A stretch of DNA of 64,000 nucleotides from Serratia nevei (GTDB lineage Bacteria; Pseudomonadota; Gammaproteobacteria; Enterobacterales; Enterobacteriaceae). Position numbers and translations under genes: made by a program. The stretch spans positions 1 to 64,000 of the forward strand of contig NZ_CP149941.1 of NCBI RefSeq assembly GCF_037948395.1, read 5' to 3'. Positions within the stretch are counted from its first letter, which is position 1. Each line of letters begins with the position of its first letter. The notes beneath the pieces were generated by a model. It searched no databases. It saw nothing but the letters and a program-made list of their open reading frames with translations, and had not been told where the DNA came from. Positions 45,001 to 53,597 of the stretch are shown in pieces.

Positions 45001-45684
45001 TCAGACAGATAAAATGTCCAAATCTATCCGCCCCTCGACATTATTAGTTAACGTTGTAGGGATGACATGAATACTGGTGTTGTTCCATGCTGCACCATAA
45101 AATATGGCATTTACATCTCGCTGTGTTGCCCCGGGTGGGAGTTGTATCGATGAAGTTAAGTTGTTAAATGTAACTGTGCTGACACGTACATGGCCATTTT
45201 GATCGGTTATGTTTATAGATATTTGAGCGGTTGGAATTTGATTGTTATCGGGGACTAACATAAATGTTAGTACTCGGCCTCCATTATCGGGAAGAGACGA
45301 ACCTACTGCATGTACATATTCTAAGGTCTCTCCTGGAGCAATGCGCAGTGATGGTGTTATCCGCGAATTACTTGTATGGTTATCAATTATAATTAAGTTT
45401 TGTCGTGTTATGTTTCTTATTTTTAATTTTAATCTAATTCTCTCTCTTTCTGGTTGAGCTGAGTTGCCTGACACTCCACCGATAAGAGAGGTTAATCCTG
45501 CCGCCAATCCTAAAATAACACCTATGATCGAAAAAAAACCTCGTGTTTCTGACTGGCTATCTTGTTGCGTGAAATTATAATAGTGTAATGCTGCTAACGC
45601 AACAGTTCTGGCACCCGTAATTCCACTGCTCGTCCATGGAATAAAATTTATTACTTGTTTTTTATCTTGACTTTTATTTTTCAT
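45001..45684 (-). CDS. Small membrane-active beta-rich protein, 227 aa
   Basis: Not recognised by family. Residues ~50-70 (FFSIIGVILGLAAGLTSLIGG) are a glycine-rich hydrophobic, amphipathic segment. Residues ~80-227 are beta-sandwich-like (RIRLKLKIRNITRQNLIIID, SLRIAPGETLEYVHAVGSS, VLTFMLVPDN). A helix plus beta-sandwich plan is seen in small pore-forming proteins (actinoporin or aegerolysin style), but no specific homology can be claimed. Second gene of a two-gene leftward operon, 21 bp behind its partner, in the same AT-rich island as the Cry-like gene. Confidence 0.6.
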   Translation of the reverse strand: MKNKSQDKKQVINFIPWTSSGITGARTVALAALHYYNFTQQDSQSETRGFFSIIGVILGLAAGLTSLIGGVSGNSAQPERERIRLKLKIRNITRQNLIIIDNHTSNSRITPSLRIAPGETLEYVHAVGSSLPDNGGRVLTFMLVPDNNQIPTAQISINITDQNGHVRVSTVTFNNLTSSIQLPPGATQRDVNAIFYGAAWNNTSIHVIPTTLTNNVEGRIDLDILSV

Positions 45685-45705
45685 GCGACCTCCGTTAATT
45701 ACTGT

Positions 45706-46452
45706 TCAGTTTGCACGTAAACCTAATGGGGTGAATATAATCGTGCATCCGCAAGTTTGTGGGGCTCGTTCAGGCCAGCTCGCGGGTGTCATTGCAATAC
45801 CAAAAGAAGGTGCCGTAGTGCCTTGCCTTCCACGAAAACCAACATAGTTTATGTGGAAATTTCCTGGCCTTACTGAATTTGATGTTGTGTCAATATTCCT
45901 AACGTGAGATATACGCATTCTACCTAAACTGTGAGCGATGGATATTTCGAAGTTTGTTGAGTTAGTGTTGTTTACTTCTAGAGGTGGCCTTGGTTGGATG
46001 TTTGGGTCAACAGATACTGAAAGAAACTGAAAGTTTTGCGCTCCAGGACGGCTTATATTTGCTGGGGTGTATTTAATATTGCATATGGCAATGTCTCCTG
46101 GGAACATTATATTTGGTGCTTTGTCAAAGGTATGTCCTCCCGGTAAGTGAATATGATAAGGTATAATTATGACGTCAGCTTCGTTTTTGAAAATGATGGT
46201 TTGGGTAATAAAATTTGGCGTTGGTGCTGGCATTAGTGACATTACACCACCCATTGTGTCCATTGTTGAACCCAATAGCCCAAGGATTTTCCATATCCAA
46301 CGTGTTTGTGAGGTACCCATTCTTGCAGTTAGGTTATCTTGATACCGGTAGCCTGCTGCTATTTCATTAGCGGCCTCTCCTGGGGTTAGGGTATACACAA
46401 AAGAGTGTATTGCTGTGGGTTTAATACCATTTTTTTCAGTGTTATCATCCAT
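45706..46452 (-). CDS. Partner beta-rich protein, 248 aa
   Basis: Not recognised. An N-terminal helical region with an amphipathic Gly/Met-rich segment (WIWKILGLLGSTMDTMGGVMSLM, ~50-72) is followed by beta-sandwich-like text (FITQTIIFKNEADVIIIPYHIHL, IMFPGDIAICNIKYTP). It has the same general plan as the 227-aa partner, which suggests an old duplication and possibly a two-component membrane-active pair (inference). ATG 46452. No signal peptide. Confidence 0.6.
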   Translation of the reverse strand: MDDNTEKNGIKPTAIHSFVYTLTPGEAANEIAAGYRYQDNLTARMGTSQTRWIWKILGLLGSTMDTMGGVMSLMPAPTPNFITQTIIFKNEADVIIIPYHIHLPGGHTFDKAPNIMFPGDIAICNIKYTPANISRPGAQNFQFLSVSVDPNIQPRPPLEVNNTNSTNFEISIAHSLGRMRISHVRNIDTTSNSVRPGNFHINYVGFRGRQGTTAPSFGIAMTPASWPERAPQTCGCTIIFTPLGLRAN

Positions 46453-47500
46453 AGGGTTTATCCTTGTTGCTGGTTTTTTTATGTGATGAAAAGAGCTTAT
46501 ACATAACTGTAAGCTTTTTTTTTATAATGGCTAATAGATTTCTTATTTCGGATTTTAATTGTGATTCTTTATTTTAATGGAGTGAGTCTGTCTGCGATAT
46601 CTGGTTTATACGACATATTTTTTGCTATTTATGATGAGTAAGTTTTTCAGGTAAAAATCATGTTTTCCTGTGACGGAATCAATACGTTTGGTTTGATATA
46701 ATTTGGAATACGATTGTCTGCAGACTTGTTACGTTTCCGTGAGTTGGCGCCAACAAGGCCGTAAAAATTGTGAAGACCGGATTGATGGTCTCCATGTTGT
46801 TCCTGATGTCTGCCCCAAGTTCGTCGTTTTGACATGCTCATTCTTAATGAATCCCCGGAGGTTACGCTTGAACTGATGGAGCCTGAAATATTTCACAATA
46901 AGGCCCCGTGCTGGAGCGGACTACACATGTACTTCACTGTATTCCGATGCGGATAACCTCATCTGCTGCACGAGTGTAATGGATCCCATCAACGTAACGA
47001 TTGTCCCTGACCGAATACGCTACTAAGTTGAGCTCCTGTCAGGGAGCGTTGCTCTCGCCAATAAATTACTCAGAGGAATGGTCATCAAGAGTTGAATTTT
47101 TAACTAATTGATAATGTTAATAAAGTGCAGATAATGTGCATTATGTTAAATTGCATTATTGGGTACGCACCGGGGTTATCTTGGCTGCCCTCTCTCACTT
47201 CCCCTCATTGTTGATCAGCGTTGACGCGCCTTCTTTATCATCGCGTGAGGTTCGTCAAGTGCCTATACCTGTAAATTAAACCTCTGGTTTTTTTTACAGG
47301 TCGAAAAAAGCCATCAAAACGCACCACAAGCGTTTTCTGTTGTTAAGCTGGCTATAACATCAAAAATAGCGATAAAACCTCGGATAATCGCCCTGGTGAA
47401 CTGTGCGCGCATAAAATGTACTTACTTGAAAGAATTTAGATGTGTGTTTCGGCGGGACATGGTAGCATTGGAATTCTGGTGATCATGGATCCCAGAGACG
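46453..47500. other. Empty, decayed DNA upstream of the beta-protein operon
   Basis: No gene supported. It contains the promoter of the leftward operon at its left end and, around 46650-46840 and 46900-47080, pieces that look like worn insertion sequence or coding DNA but could not be placed. Confidence 0.35.
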
Positions 47501-47504
47501 AAAA

Positions 47505-47692
47505 AGCAGCTATCAGGCAAATTAGGTTTCTCAGGCCCGCCCGATAGCTGCTCACGCTCCAATGCAGAGATTGAAGCGGCTCAACCAAATTTTGCAGATC
47601 TGGTCAAGCCGTGACGGAAGACTACGGCTAATTGTCGTAGATTTCCAGAAGATTTTGCATTCTTGCAAATCTTATTTACATCTCTGCATTGG
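47505..47692 (+). ncRNA. Strongly folded leader: hairpin plus four-way-junction-like element
   Basis: First hairpin: AGCAGCTATC (47505-47514) with GATAGCTGCT (47543-47552). Second element: a perfect 13-bp outer stem CCAATGCAGAGAT (47559-47571) with ATCTCTGCATTGG (47680-47692) enclosing three arms: 47577-47611 (CGGCT-CA-ACCA with TGGT-CA-AGCCG), 47622-47640 (CTACGGC with GTCGTAG) and 47649-47673 (AAGATTTTGCA with TGCAAATCTT). It ends 31 bp before the ATG of the 177-aa gene. It may be a cis-acting leader, a small RNA or a DNA structure; no known class was recognised. Confidence 0.6.
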
Positions 47693-47723
47693 CTTTATCC
47701 GTTCTAGATTGGAGTAAGCCACT

Positions 47724-48257
47724 ATGACAGAAAAAGATTTTAATCAACGCAAAGTCACTGACGACTACGCCCCCGAGATGGCTCGTATCAAATTAGTCTC
47801 CTTCTTCGAGGGACATCCATCGGTACTGGAAACCGTCCAGACACTCAATCGTACACAGGCATGTGTGCTTGCCGCGTTGTTAGATGACAAGTCGATCACG
47901 ACGTCAGGCTATACCATTCCTGCTGATTATGGTGTGAAGCGTGCTTCTGCAGTGATCCATGCTTTAGAAAAGCAACACTCATTCCCCATTTCCAGTCGCC
48001 GTGTTGAAACGGAATCGGATGTCGGAAACCGTACAAAACAATCCTTGTTTTTCATCACCCATGAAGATCAGGTGCGGTTGAAAGCAGAGCCGGAAGCCGT
48101 TTTCAAAGAGCGTCATGAAAATGCCTGCCGTAAGAAGGAAAGTCAGGCGCAAAAAGAGCTTGCCCGCCTGGTTAAAGAATATGGGAAGGATGGTGTCCTT
48201 GGGCTTCTCAAGAGAGCCGCGAATGATGAAGCTGGATCGGATTCGAATGCAAGCTAA
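47724..48257 (+). CDS. Hypothetical helical protein behind a structured leader, 177 aa
   Basis: Not recognised. Start ATG 47724 follows TTGGAGTAAGCC. The protein is helical and charged. Residues ~45-95 (RTQACVLAALLDDKSITTSGYTIPADYGVKRASAVIHALEKQHSFPISSRRV) could form a winged-helix-like fold with a recognition helix. Residues ~115-165 are a Glu/Lys/Ala-rich coiled coil. A terminator follows at 48266. Because the leader is so strongly folded, regulation at the RNA level is likely. Confidence 0.6.
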   Translation: MTEKDFNQRKVTDDYAPEMARIKLVSFFEGHPSVLETVQTLNRTQACVLAALLDDKSITTSGYTIPADYGVKRASAVIHALEKQHSFPISSRRVETESDVGNRTKQSLFFITHEDQVRLKAEPEAVFKERHENACRKKESQAQKELARLVKEYGKDGVLGLLKRAANDEAGSDSNAS

Positions 48258-48265
48258 ATAATCAT

Positions 48266-48293
48266 GGGCGGGCCTTATTTAGGCTCGCCCTTT
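48266..48293 (+). terminator. Terminator of the 177-aa gene
   Basis: GGGCGGGCC/GGCTCGCCC stem (one G-T pair), 7-nt loop, then TTT. Confidence 0.7.
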
Positions 48294-48399
48294 ACTTATT
48301 GATTTTTTTTCTATTTTTTGGATCGGCGGAAATTACAGGTGTTTCCCTGCCGGAGTTGTCGCGGTTGGCGAATCGGTGGGGGATGTTGCCGGGGTAAAA

Positions 48400-49344
48400 T
48401 CAGTGGCGGATCTGCGCCAGGTCGTCAGCCGTCAACCCGGTCATTTTCATCACCGACTCGCGATCGAGGCCGCTGACCAGCATGGCGCGGGCAATTTTCA
48501 GTGCCGCTTCGCGCTCGCCTTCTTGGCGGCCTTTTTCTTCGCCAAGTTGTAACCCCTCGATACGTCCTTCCTGACGCCCTTTCTGGCGCCCTTCTTCTCT
48601 CAACTTTTCTGCAATCGTCATCAGCGTGTCCTCGTGTTCCGGCACTCGTGAGGCCAGGGTTGATAGTAATTCGCCCGGATTGCGGGTTTCACCAACCTGC
48701 AGCATGTAATGCATCAGCGATGTCAGCTGCTCCTGAGTAGTGTAACCGGCCAGCAGCAACGTGACCAGCTGTTCCAGCAGATCGGCGAGGTCGCGCTGGC
48801 GAACGTGTTTTTGCAGCAGCTCCAGAATGGCGACGCGGCGATGCTGCATGATTTGGTTGTCCGGAATGACCGTGACATCGACCAGTGGAAACTCGCCGCC
48901 GTACAGCTGGCCGGCCAGAACCGGATCGCTGAACCCCTGCAACCAGTTCATCGGATACGGGTAGGGGGTTACCTGGCCATGATAAAACAGGATCGGGATC
49001 ACCAGTGGCAGCTGTTCGTGGCCAGCGGCCAGATGGCGTTGCATGGCGGCAATCGCATAACGCATCAATCGGAAGGCCATGTTTTTGTCCGGCGTCGATT
49101 GGTGCTCGATGAGGGCGTAGACGTAGCCGTCGCCCTGCCCGGTCTTCAGCGAATAGAGCACGTCGGAGTAGTAGGCGCGTAGATCGTCCTCGACAAACGA
49201 ACCGGACTCCAGGCGCAGGGTGCTCAGGTCGCATGCCTGGCGCAACGCCGGCGGCAGGTGTGCGTCCAGAAAGTCACGGGCGGTTTCCGGATGCGTCAAA
49301 AACTGTTTGAAGAGCGCGTCGTGCGCGGTGGGTGTCGTTTTCAT
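48400..49344 (-). CDS. rpn: Rpn-family recombination-promoting nuclease (YhgA-like)
   Basis: 314 aa from ATG 49344 (MKTTPTAHDALFKQFL, the classic Rpn start; the frame is open 37 codons further). PD-(D/E)XK-type nuclease domain: HDALFKQFLTHPETARDFL, ESGSFVEDDLRAYYSDVLYSLKT, YALIEHQSTPDKNMAFRLMRY (the E-H-Q-S motif), PLVIPILFYHG. C-terminal Glu/Gly/Arg repeats (EEGRQKGRQEGRIEGL) precede a short helical domain (ALKIARAMLVSGLDRESVMKMTGL). Rpn proteins raise RecA-independent recombination and some encode a short inhibitor from an internal start in the C-terminal part (known for E. coli Rpn); this was not tested here. GC-rich like the backbone. Confidence 0.9.
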   Translation of the reverse strand: MKTTPTAHDALFKQFLTHPETARDFLDAHLPPALRQACDLSTLRLESGSFVEDDLRAYYSDVLYSLKTGQGDGYVYALIEHQSTPDKNMAFRLMRYAIAAMQRHLAAGHEQLPLVIPILFYHGQVTPYPYPMNWLQGFSDPVLAGQLYGGEFPLVDVTVIPDNQIMQHRRVAILELLQKHVRQRDLADLLEQLVTLLLAGYTTQEQLTSLMHYMLQVGETRNPGELLSTLASRVPEHEDTLMTIAEKLREEGRQKGRQEGRIEGLQLGEEKGRQEGEREAALKIARAMLVSGLDRESVMKMTGLTADDLAQIRH

Positions 49345-49560
49345 CGTGGTATCGTAGCATGATCCCCTCTTTCGCCCTACCCTCAGCGAAGCGGATGATA
49401 ACTTCACTGTTCCAGGACTGGCGCCGCTCCAGAGACTGTGTTGGCATTGAGACATTCGTCATCCATGGATGAGGACAATGATGTGGCCAAACTCCCTGTC
49501 TCCTTCTCTAATCAACAGTATTTCGGTAAAAGTCCTTTTATACTGATGCTGCCTGCTGAC

Positions 49561-49583
49561 TTATCCACAACTTCTGTGGATAA
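49561..49583. other. Palindromic pair of perfect DnaA boxes
   Basis: TTATCCACA (49561-49569) and TGTGGATAA (49575-49583) face each other with five bases between. It lies in a ~840-bp gene-free stretch between two leftward genes and could be an origin part or a DnaA titration site. Confidence 0.75.
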
Positions 49584-50188
49584 CGCTACATATTGTGCCA
49601 TCTTTTCTAAATTATCGGGCGCATGTTGTGTCTGGGCATCTTCTAATCGAGGTGAGCGCCCCGATAAGTACTGGTGATCACAAATCGCCGCACGGCGCTG
49701 TCCTGTCATTGGACTCTTCCACTGCAGCGCAACGTGTCGTGTTCTTGGTTGCAGTGGGAGCGTTCACGGTCTTGGGGCTGGCCGCTTGGCCTGCACCTGC
49801 CCGATGGCGGCCGTCATAACGTGCTGGTTGGTGTCGAACGACCGTTGAGACGAAAAGTAACTGACCTGGGATGAGGTCACGTGGAGGCTAAATAACGTCT
49901 ACTGCTGCGTTGCCGGCTCTTCATACATGAAAAGAAGATAAACAGCCCGCCGGTGCGGGCTATAGGTACTTCATTAAACGAGAGAATATGCACTTAACTA
50001 CGCACATTCATTCTTTTTTATCAGATCAAAACGTTTCTCGAGTCTGTCCAACGTTTTCTCTGACAAGCGTGAATAGCAGGCAGCGCTTGTGATCGCGGTT
50101 GTTGTTCCCGCGCCCTGCCCGATAGAAATGTTGCAATCCGGTTTCCACCGAGTCCAGCGCATTTTCCCGCCGCGAAAATTTCATGGTT
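49584..50188. other. Gene-free region
   Basis: A hairpin AGCCCGC/GCGGGCT (49945-49962) is the only clear structure. Around 49690-49880 broken frames look like decayed coding DNA that I could not identify. Confidence 0.4.
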
Positions 50189-51259
50189 TCACAGATCCCC
50201 GTACAACGCAGCGAGCTCGGCCAGCGCCGCGGCGGCCGCCGGGTGCTCCAGCTGCGTCAGCAGCTCGGCCTCAAGTGCGGTGAAGGTGTCCGGCGCGAGC
50301 AGCAGCCGCAAATTCGGCAGCACCAGACCGATGGTGCCGCTCTCCGGCACATGCAGCGAGACATGCCGCCCCTGATAGCTGCGGGTGCGATCGCCGTGCT
50401 GACGCGCGCGCAGCAGGCGGCGCAGCTCGGCGAACACCGGCCAGCCGAAGGTCGACTGGAAGACCGCGCCGCCGATATGCAGGGACAGGAACGGCGGCAG
50501 GCCGTCGTCGGCGCCCGGATACGCGCCCTGCCCGGCGACGATCTCCACCGTGGCGCAGAGCTCGCCGGCGGTGGCGATCAGCTGCTGGCGCTCCACGAAG
50601 GGCGCGGTCAGCGCCAGGTACTCGGCCAGCGCCTGATCGTCGGCGCGCTGCGCGGCGACCGCCAGCGGGAAGATCGCCCGCAGCCGCACCGGGGTGCAGG
50701 CGCGGGCCAGCGCCTCGTCGCTGAAGTCATCGAGGTTCAGCACGCCGCTGGCCAGCGGCCGGGCGAAGAACTCGGCGCTGCCGGCCGGCGGGGTGCGTGT
50801 GGCCGTAAAGCGGTCACGCAGCGCCTGCAGCCAGTCCTCGCCGCGCAGGCCGAAGGTGCGCCGGTAATAGTGGGGATCGACATCGAGCCCGCCGCCTACC
50901 GCCGTCTCCAGCAGCGCATCGGTGATCAGCAGCAGCGCGGACAGTGGCGCCCGGTTGACCGGCCCGCGGCCATCGCGGTAAGCGATCTGCGCCTGGCTGA
51001 ACAGCCAGCGCAGTTCGGCGCGGCTCAGCGCCTGGCCGTCGACGGTTTCCGCGCGCACGATCTTGCGGTACAGCTGGCCCAGGGTGGTGTACGGCGCCGC
51101 GCAGAGCGCGCGGTATTCGTCGTCAGCGACCGAGGTGGCCAGCGTTTGCTGCAGCAGACGTTCGGCCAGGGTGTTGACCGGCACCGCTTCGGCGGCGGCC
51201 CGGTTTTTCAGGGCGGCGATCAGGGATTTCGGAAAGCGGAGGTTCATCTGGCTTAGCAT
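50189..51259 (-). CDS. Hypothetical protein with N-terminal RHH-like segment, 356 aa
   Basis: Not recognised as a whole. Residues 5-42 (MNLRFPKSLIAALKNRAAAEAVPVNTLAERLLQQTL) look like a ribbon-helix-helix DNA-binding unit (short strand, then two helices with a PVNTLAERLL recognition turn), as in Arc-type or antitoxin proteins. The remainder is a GC-rich, Ala/Leu-rich helical domain followed by beta-prone text (FLSLHIGGAVFQSTFGW, RHVSLHVPESGTIGLVLPNL). AGGA precedes ATG 51259. The very high GC and third-position G/C bias create a long open frame on the other strand that is not real. Confidence 0.65.
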   Translation of the reverse strand: MLSQMNLRFPKSLIAALKNRAAAEAVPVNTLAERLLQQTLATSVADDEYRALCAAPYTTLGQLYRKIVRAETVDGQALSRAELRWLFSQAQIAYRDGRGPVNRAPLSALLLITDALLETAVGGGLDVDPHYYRRTFGLRGEDWLQALRDRFTATRTPPAGSAEFFARPLASGVLNLDDFSDEALARACTPVRLRAIFPLAVAAQRADDQALAEYLALTAPFVERQQLIATAGELCATVEIVAGQGAYPGADDGLPPFLSLHIGGAVFQSTFGWPVFAELRRLLRARQHGDRTRSYQGRHVSLHVPESGTIGLVLPNLRLLLAPDTFTALEAELLTQLEHPAAAAALAELAALYGDL

Positions 51260-51445
51260 GGCGGTGTCCTGCTGTCATAGGAATGTATTGTGATGATAGC
51301 AAAATTTTATAAAGCAGTAGTGGAAATTAGAATGCTATACCTAATACAGATAGCTTCATTTTTCTGAGATAGCAGAAGTGATAAGTTGCTAACAGCCATG
51401 GCGGACTGCTAGTGAAGCTCCGTGCGGCGGTCGGCGTTTTTGCGT

Positions 51446-51558
51446 CGCAGATCCGAAAAAGACCATTCTCGGATCTGCGGATCGTCACCCTGCCCCGCGG
51501 CGCCGGTCGGCACAACATGTGGTGGCTTAAAGAGCTGCAATTGCCACCAGATGTTGTG
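51446..51558. repeat. Two adjacent large inverted repeats
   Basis: First: CGCAGATCCGA (51446-51456) with TCGGATCTGCG (51469-51479), 11 bp perfect. Second: CACAACATGTGGTGGC (51511-51526) with GCCACCAGATGTTGTG (51543-51558), 15 of 16 pairing. The 580-bp gap (51260-51839) holds no supported gene, so this may be a non-coding RNA, a mini-repeat element or the end of a mobile piece. Confidence 0.55.
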
Positions 51559-51839
51559 TTTTCGGGGGAAGATCGTCAGGGCGCGCGGCAGGCGGAAAAC
51601 GGGGATGTCGGCGCCCCGCCCCTGTGCTACCCTACCGAAAACTCCCATTCAGGAAGAAGTCGGATCATGACGGGCGGGCGTGTAGTAATTGCGGGCCGTG
51701 GTTGTCGTCACGGTTATTATTATCTAGGTTGTTTTTACCGTGGTGATTTTACCGTGCGGTATTATTGCGAAGCGTGTCACTCATAAGTTTACCGGGTGAC
51801 AATTTCAAACCGTGATAGTCATTAAAAGGGATACTGAGC

Positions 51840-52160
51840 ATGACATCTAAACCGTCGCAACAATTTGCCACGTTCTGGGCGGTGCTTGCCGAACTGGAGA
51901 GCAGCGGACACCCGCAAGACTCTCTGTGGATCAAGGCGGGCAAAGACGACACTGGGGAAATGAATTACACCGCACCGATCGCTTTCATCGCCGGTGACTG
52001 CCGCATGCTGGCACAGAAATGGGCTGATGGCACCTCGCATACCCTGTACGGTTACGACCGGCCGAATGCACCCGGCGCACCGGGGCCTACCGTTGAACGT
52101 GGGAACGGTGTGCACTACCTGCCGAGTTGTATAGTAGGGCTCGAACTTTTTCTGTCCTGA
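51840..52160 (+). CDS. Hypothetical protein, 106 aa
   Basis: Not recognised. ATG 51840 follows AAAAGGGATACTGAGC, an acceptable ribosome site. The text (FATFWAVLAELESSGHPQDSLWIKAG ... HTLYGYDRPNAPGAP) is soluble and mixed; the end may be frame-altered. It precedes the HEPN gene by about 70 bp in the same direction and may share its transcript. Confidence 0.5.
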   Translation: MTSKPSQQFATFWAVLAELESSGHPQDSLWIKAGKDDTGEMNYTAPIAFIAGDCRMLAQKWADGTSHTLYGYDRPNAPGAPGPTVERGNGVHYLPSCIVGLELFLS

Positions 52161-52233
52161 TAAACAGGACTTTGACTAAGCCGGGTAGCGATTGGCCGGC
52201 GTTGCCGGCACCGGCGGAATTGAAGGGAAGACC

Positions 52234-53118
52234 ATGAGCAAAGTACAACAGCATTATATTGACGAGACGAAGGCGCTGGCCATGTTTGATCCGCAGGAAG
52301 GGCCCGATCAGGAATCGCCGATGGTAGAGTGGATTTTGGCGACCTATCCCGGTATCGAGGAAGGGACTGAGGAATGGGAGCAAGCCGAACAGGAATATTG
52401 CGACTGGTGCGATTTCAGATCCGCCATTCTCGATCAAATCTGGTTTGAGGACTCGCTGAATGACATCGGCGATCGCTATGCGCATGCGCTTGCTGAACTG
52501 GATAATCTGCAGCCATTACAGGCTGGCGAACATCCGGGCATCGTGCGGCGCCTGGCGTATGCGCACTGCGTAACGGTCATGGAGGCCTTCCTGATGTATG
52601 CAGCGTGCGCATTGCTGAATTACCCTGCTCTCCTGGCGCGGTTCCACGAAAAGAAATCGGCATTTTTACGCGAGGATATCGTTAAGTCCTTGGATGCTGC
52701 ATATCGACGTGAGAGGGATAATCACGAGCCATGTATATGGCACTGGCGTGAAGTGCCAGGTCAAAACGAACTGGAATTGACCGGTGAGACCTTGGCAGAT
52801 CGTCAGATTTACAAAAGCAGGGCACAGGCAGCAATCGGCGCGCTGGCATTTCATAACCTCAAACGGGTTAAAAGCTACTTCACCGCAATGCTGACCACCC
52901 CGCCCGACTGGCCATTGGACGAAATACTGGAGGATCTGATCACTACCCGCCAGGATCTGGTGCACCGTAACGGCGTGACGAAGAACAACCAGCCCATCAC
53001 CATTGCGCCCACCGACCTAGCTAACGCCGTGGAAATAGTGCGTCGTCTTATCACGCAGGCGCACGACGACTTACAGGCTGAAGTAGCGCGCCACCTTAAA
53101 ACCGAAGAGGAATTCTGA
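52234..53118 (+). CDS. HEPN-domain protein, 294 aa
   Basis: Start ATG 52234 after GAAGGGAAG. An acidic N-terminus (~1-80) is followed by a helical domain with YAHCVTVMEAFLMYAACALLNYP and the HEPN active-site motif RQDLVHRNG (R239-x4-H244) near the C-terminus. This R(x)DLVHRNG form is common in HEPN proteins of the MAE_28990/RiboL-PSP type, putative RNases in toxin-antitoxin and defence systems (family knowledge). No obvious small antitoxin partner is adjacent, although the 106-aa protein upstream could be one (speculation). Followed by a small gene 60 bp on. Confidence 0.72.
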   Translation: MSKVQQHYIDETKALAMFDPQEGPDQESPMVEWILATYPGIEEGTEEWEQAEQEYCDWCDFRSAILDQIWFEDSLNDIGDRYAHALAELDNLQPLQAGEHPGIVRRLAYAHCVTVMEAFLMYAACALLNYPALLARFHEKKSAFLREDIVKSLDAAYRRERDNHEPCIWHWREVPGQNELELTGETLADRQIYKSRAQAAIGALAFHNLKRVKSYFTAMLTTPPDWPLDEILEDLITTRQDLVHRNGVTKNNQPITIAPTDLANAVEIVRRLITQAHDDLQAEVARHLKTEEEF

Positions 53119-53180
53119 CCGGCAGGCGGCGGCGGAACTGAAGGGGCAAATTTTGCCGGTTATTGAAGGAGTATTATGAG

Positions 53181-53564
53181 ATGGGCAAGGCATTACGCAT
53201 CACGCTGGGGCAGCGCACCTTTACCAGCAAGAAAGCGGGCGTGGCGTATTTTATGGATCAGCGCGACACGGTCAAAGCGGGCGGCACGCTGACCGCCGGC
53301 GAACTGTTTGAGGAGCTCCGGGAGCTGTACACGCGCTATTGTGACAGCAGCCCGGAGTGGGCGCTCAATGGCCGGGAGATCACCAGTTTCGTCGTGGATC
53401 TTGAACGCCGCAGAAACGGCGCCACCTGGGCACAACACCTGTGCTACAAGGTTTGTTTCTCCAACCTGGAAGTGCGACCGTTCTCGATCGACAAGGCGCT
53501 GTCGGCCCTGTCCCGGAGCGGCGTACCATCCCAGCCAGCACAGACAGTAACCGATGAACGCTAA
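53181..53564 (+). CDS. Small protein with DUF3223-like pattern, 127 aa
   Basis: Start ATG 53181 behind GAAGGAGTATTATGAG; the longer frame begins with TTG. The text LGQRTFTSKKAGVAYFMDQRDTVKAGGTLTAGELFEELRELYTRY ... VRPFSIDKALSAL resembles DUF3223, a short domain with an F-x-S-K-K start. Function unknown. Ends 33 bp before the resolvase gene; likely the same transcript. Confidence 0.6.
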   Translation: MGKALRITLGQRTFTSKKAGVAYFMDQRDTVKAGGTLTAGELFEELRELYTRYCDSSPEWALNGREITSFVVDLERRRNGATWAQHLCYKVCFSNLEVRPFSIDKALSALSRSGVPSQPAQTVTDER

Positions 53565-53597
53565 GCGGCTTGCCGGCCGGCCGCGCCAGGAGGTCAC

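Noticed and set aside
50183..51256. 357-aa open frame on the plus strand
   Set aside because: It mirrors the 356-aa leftward gene; high GC third positions keep the opposite strand open. Its text is a run of Arg/Gln/Gly with no domain features.
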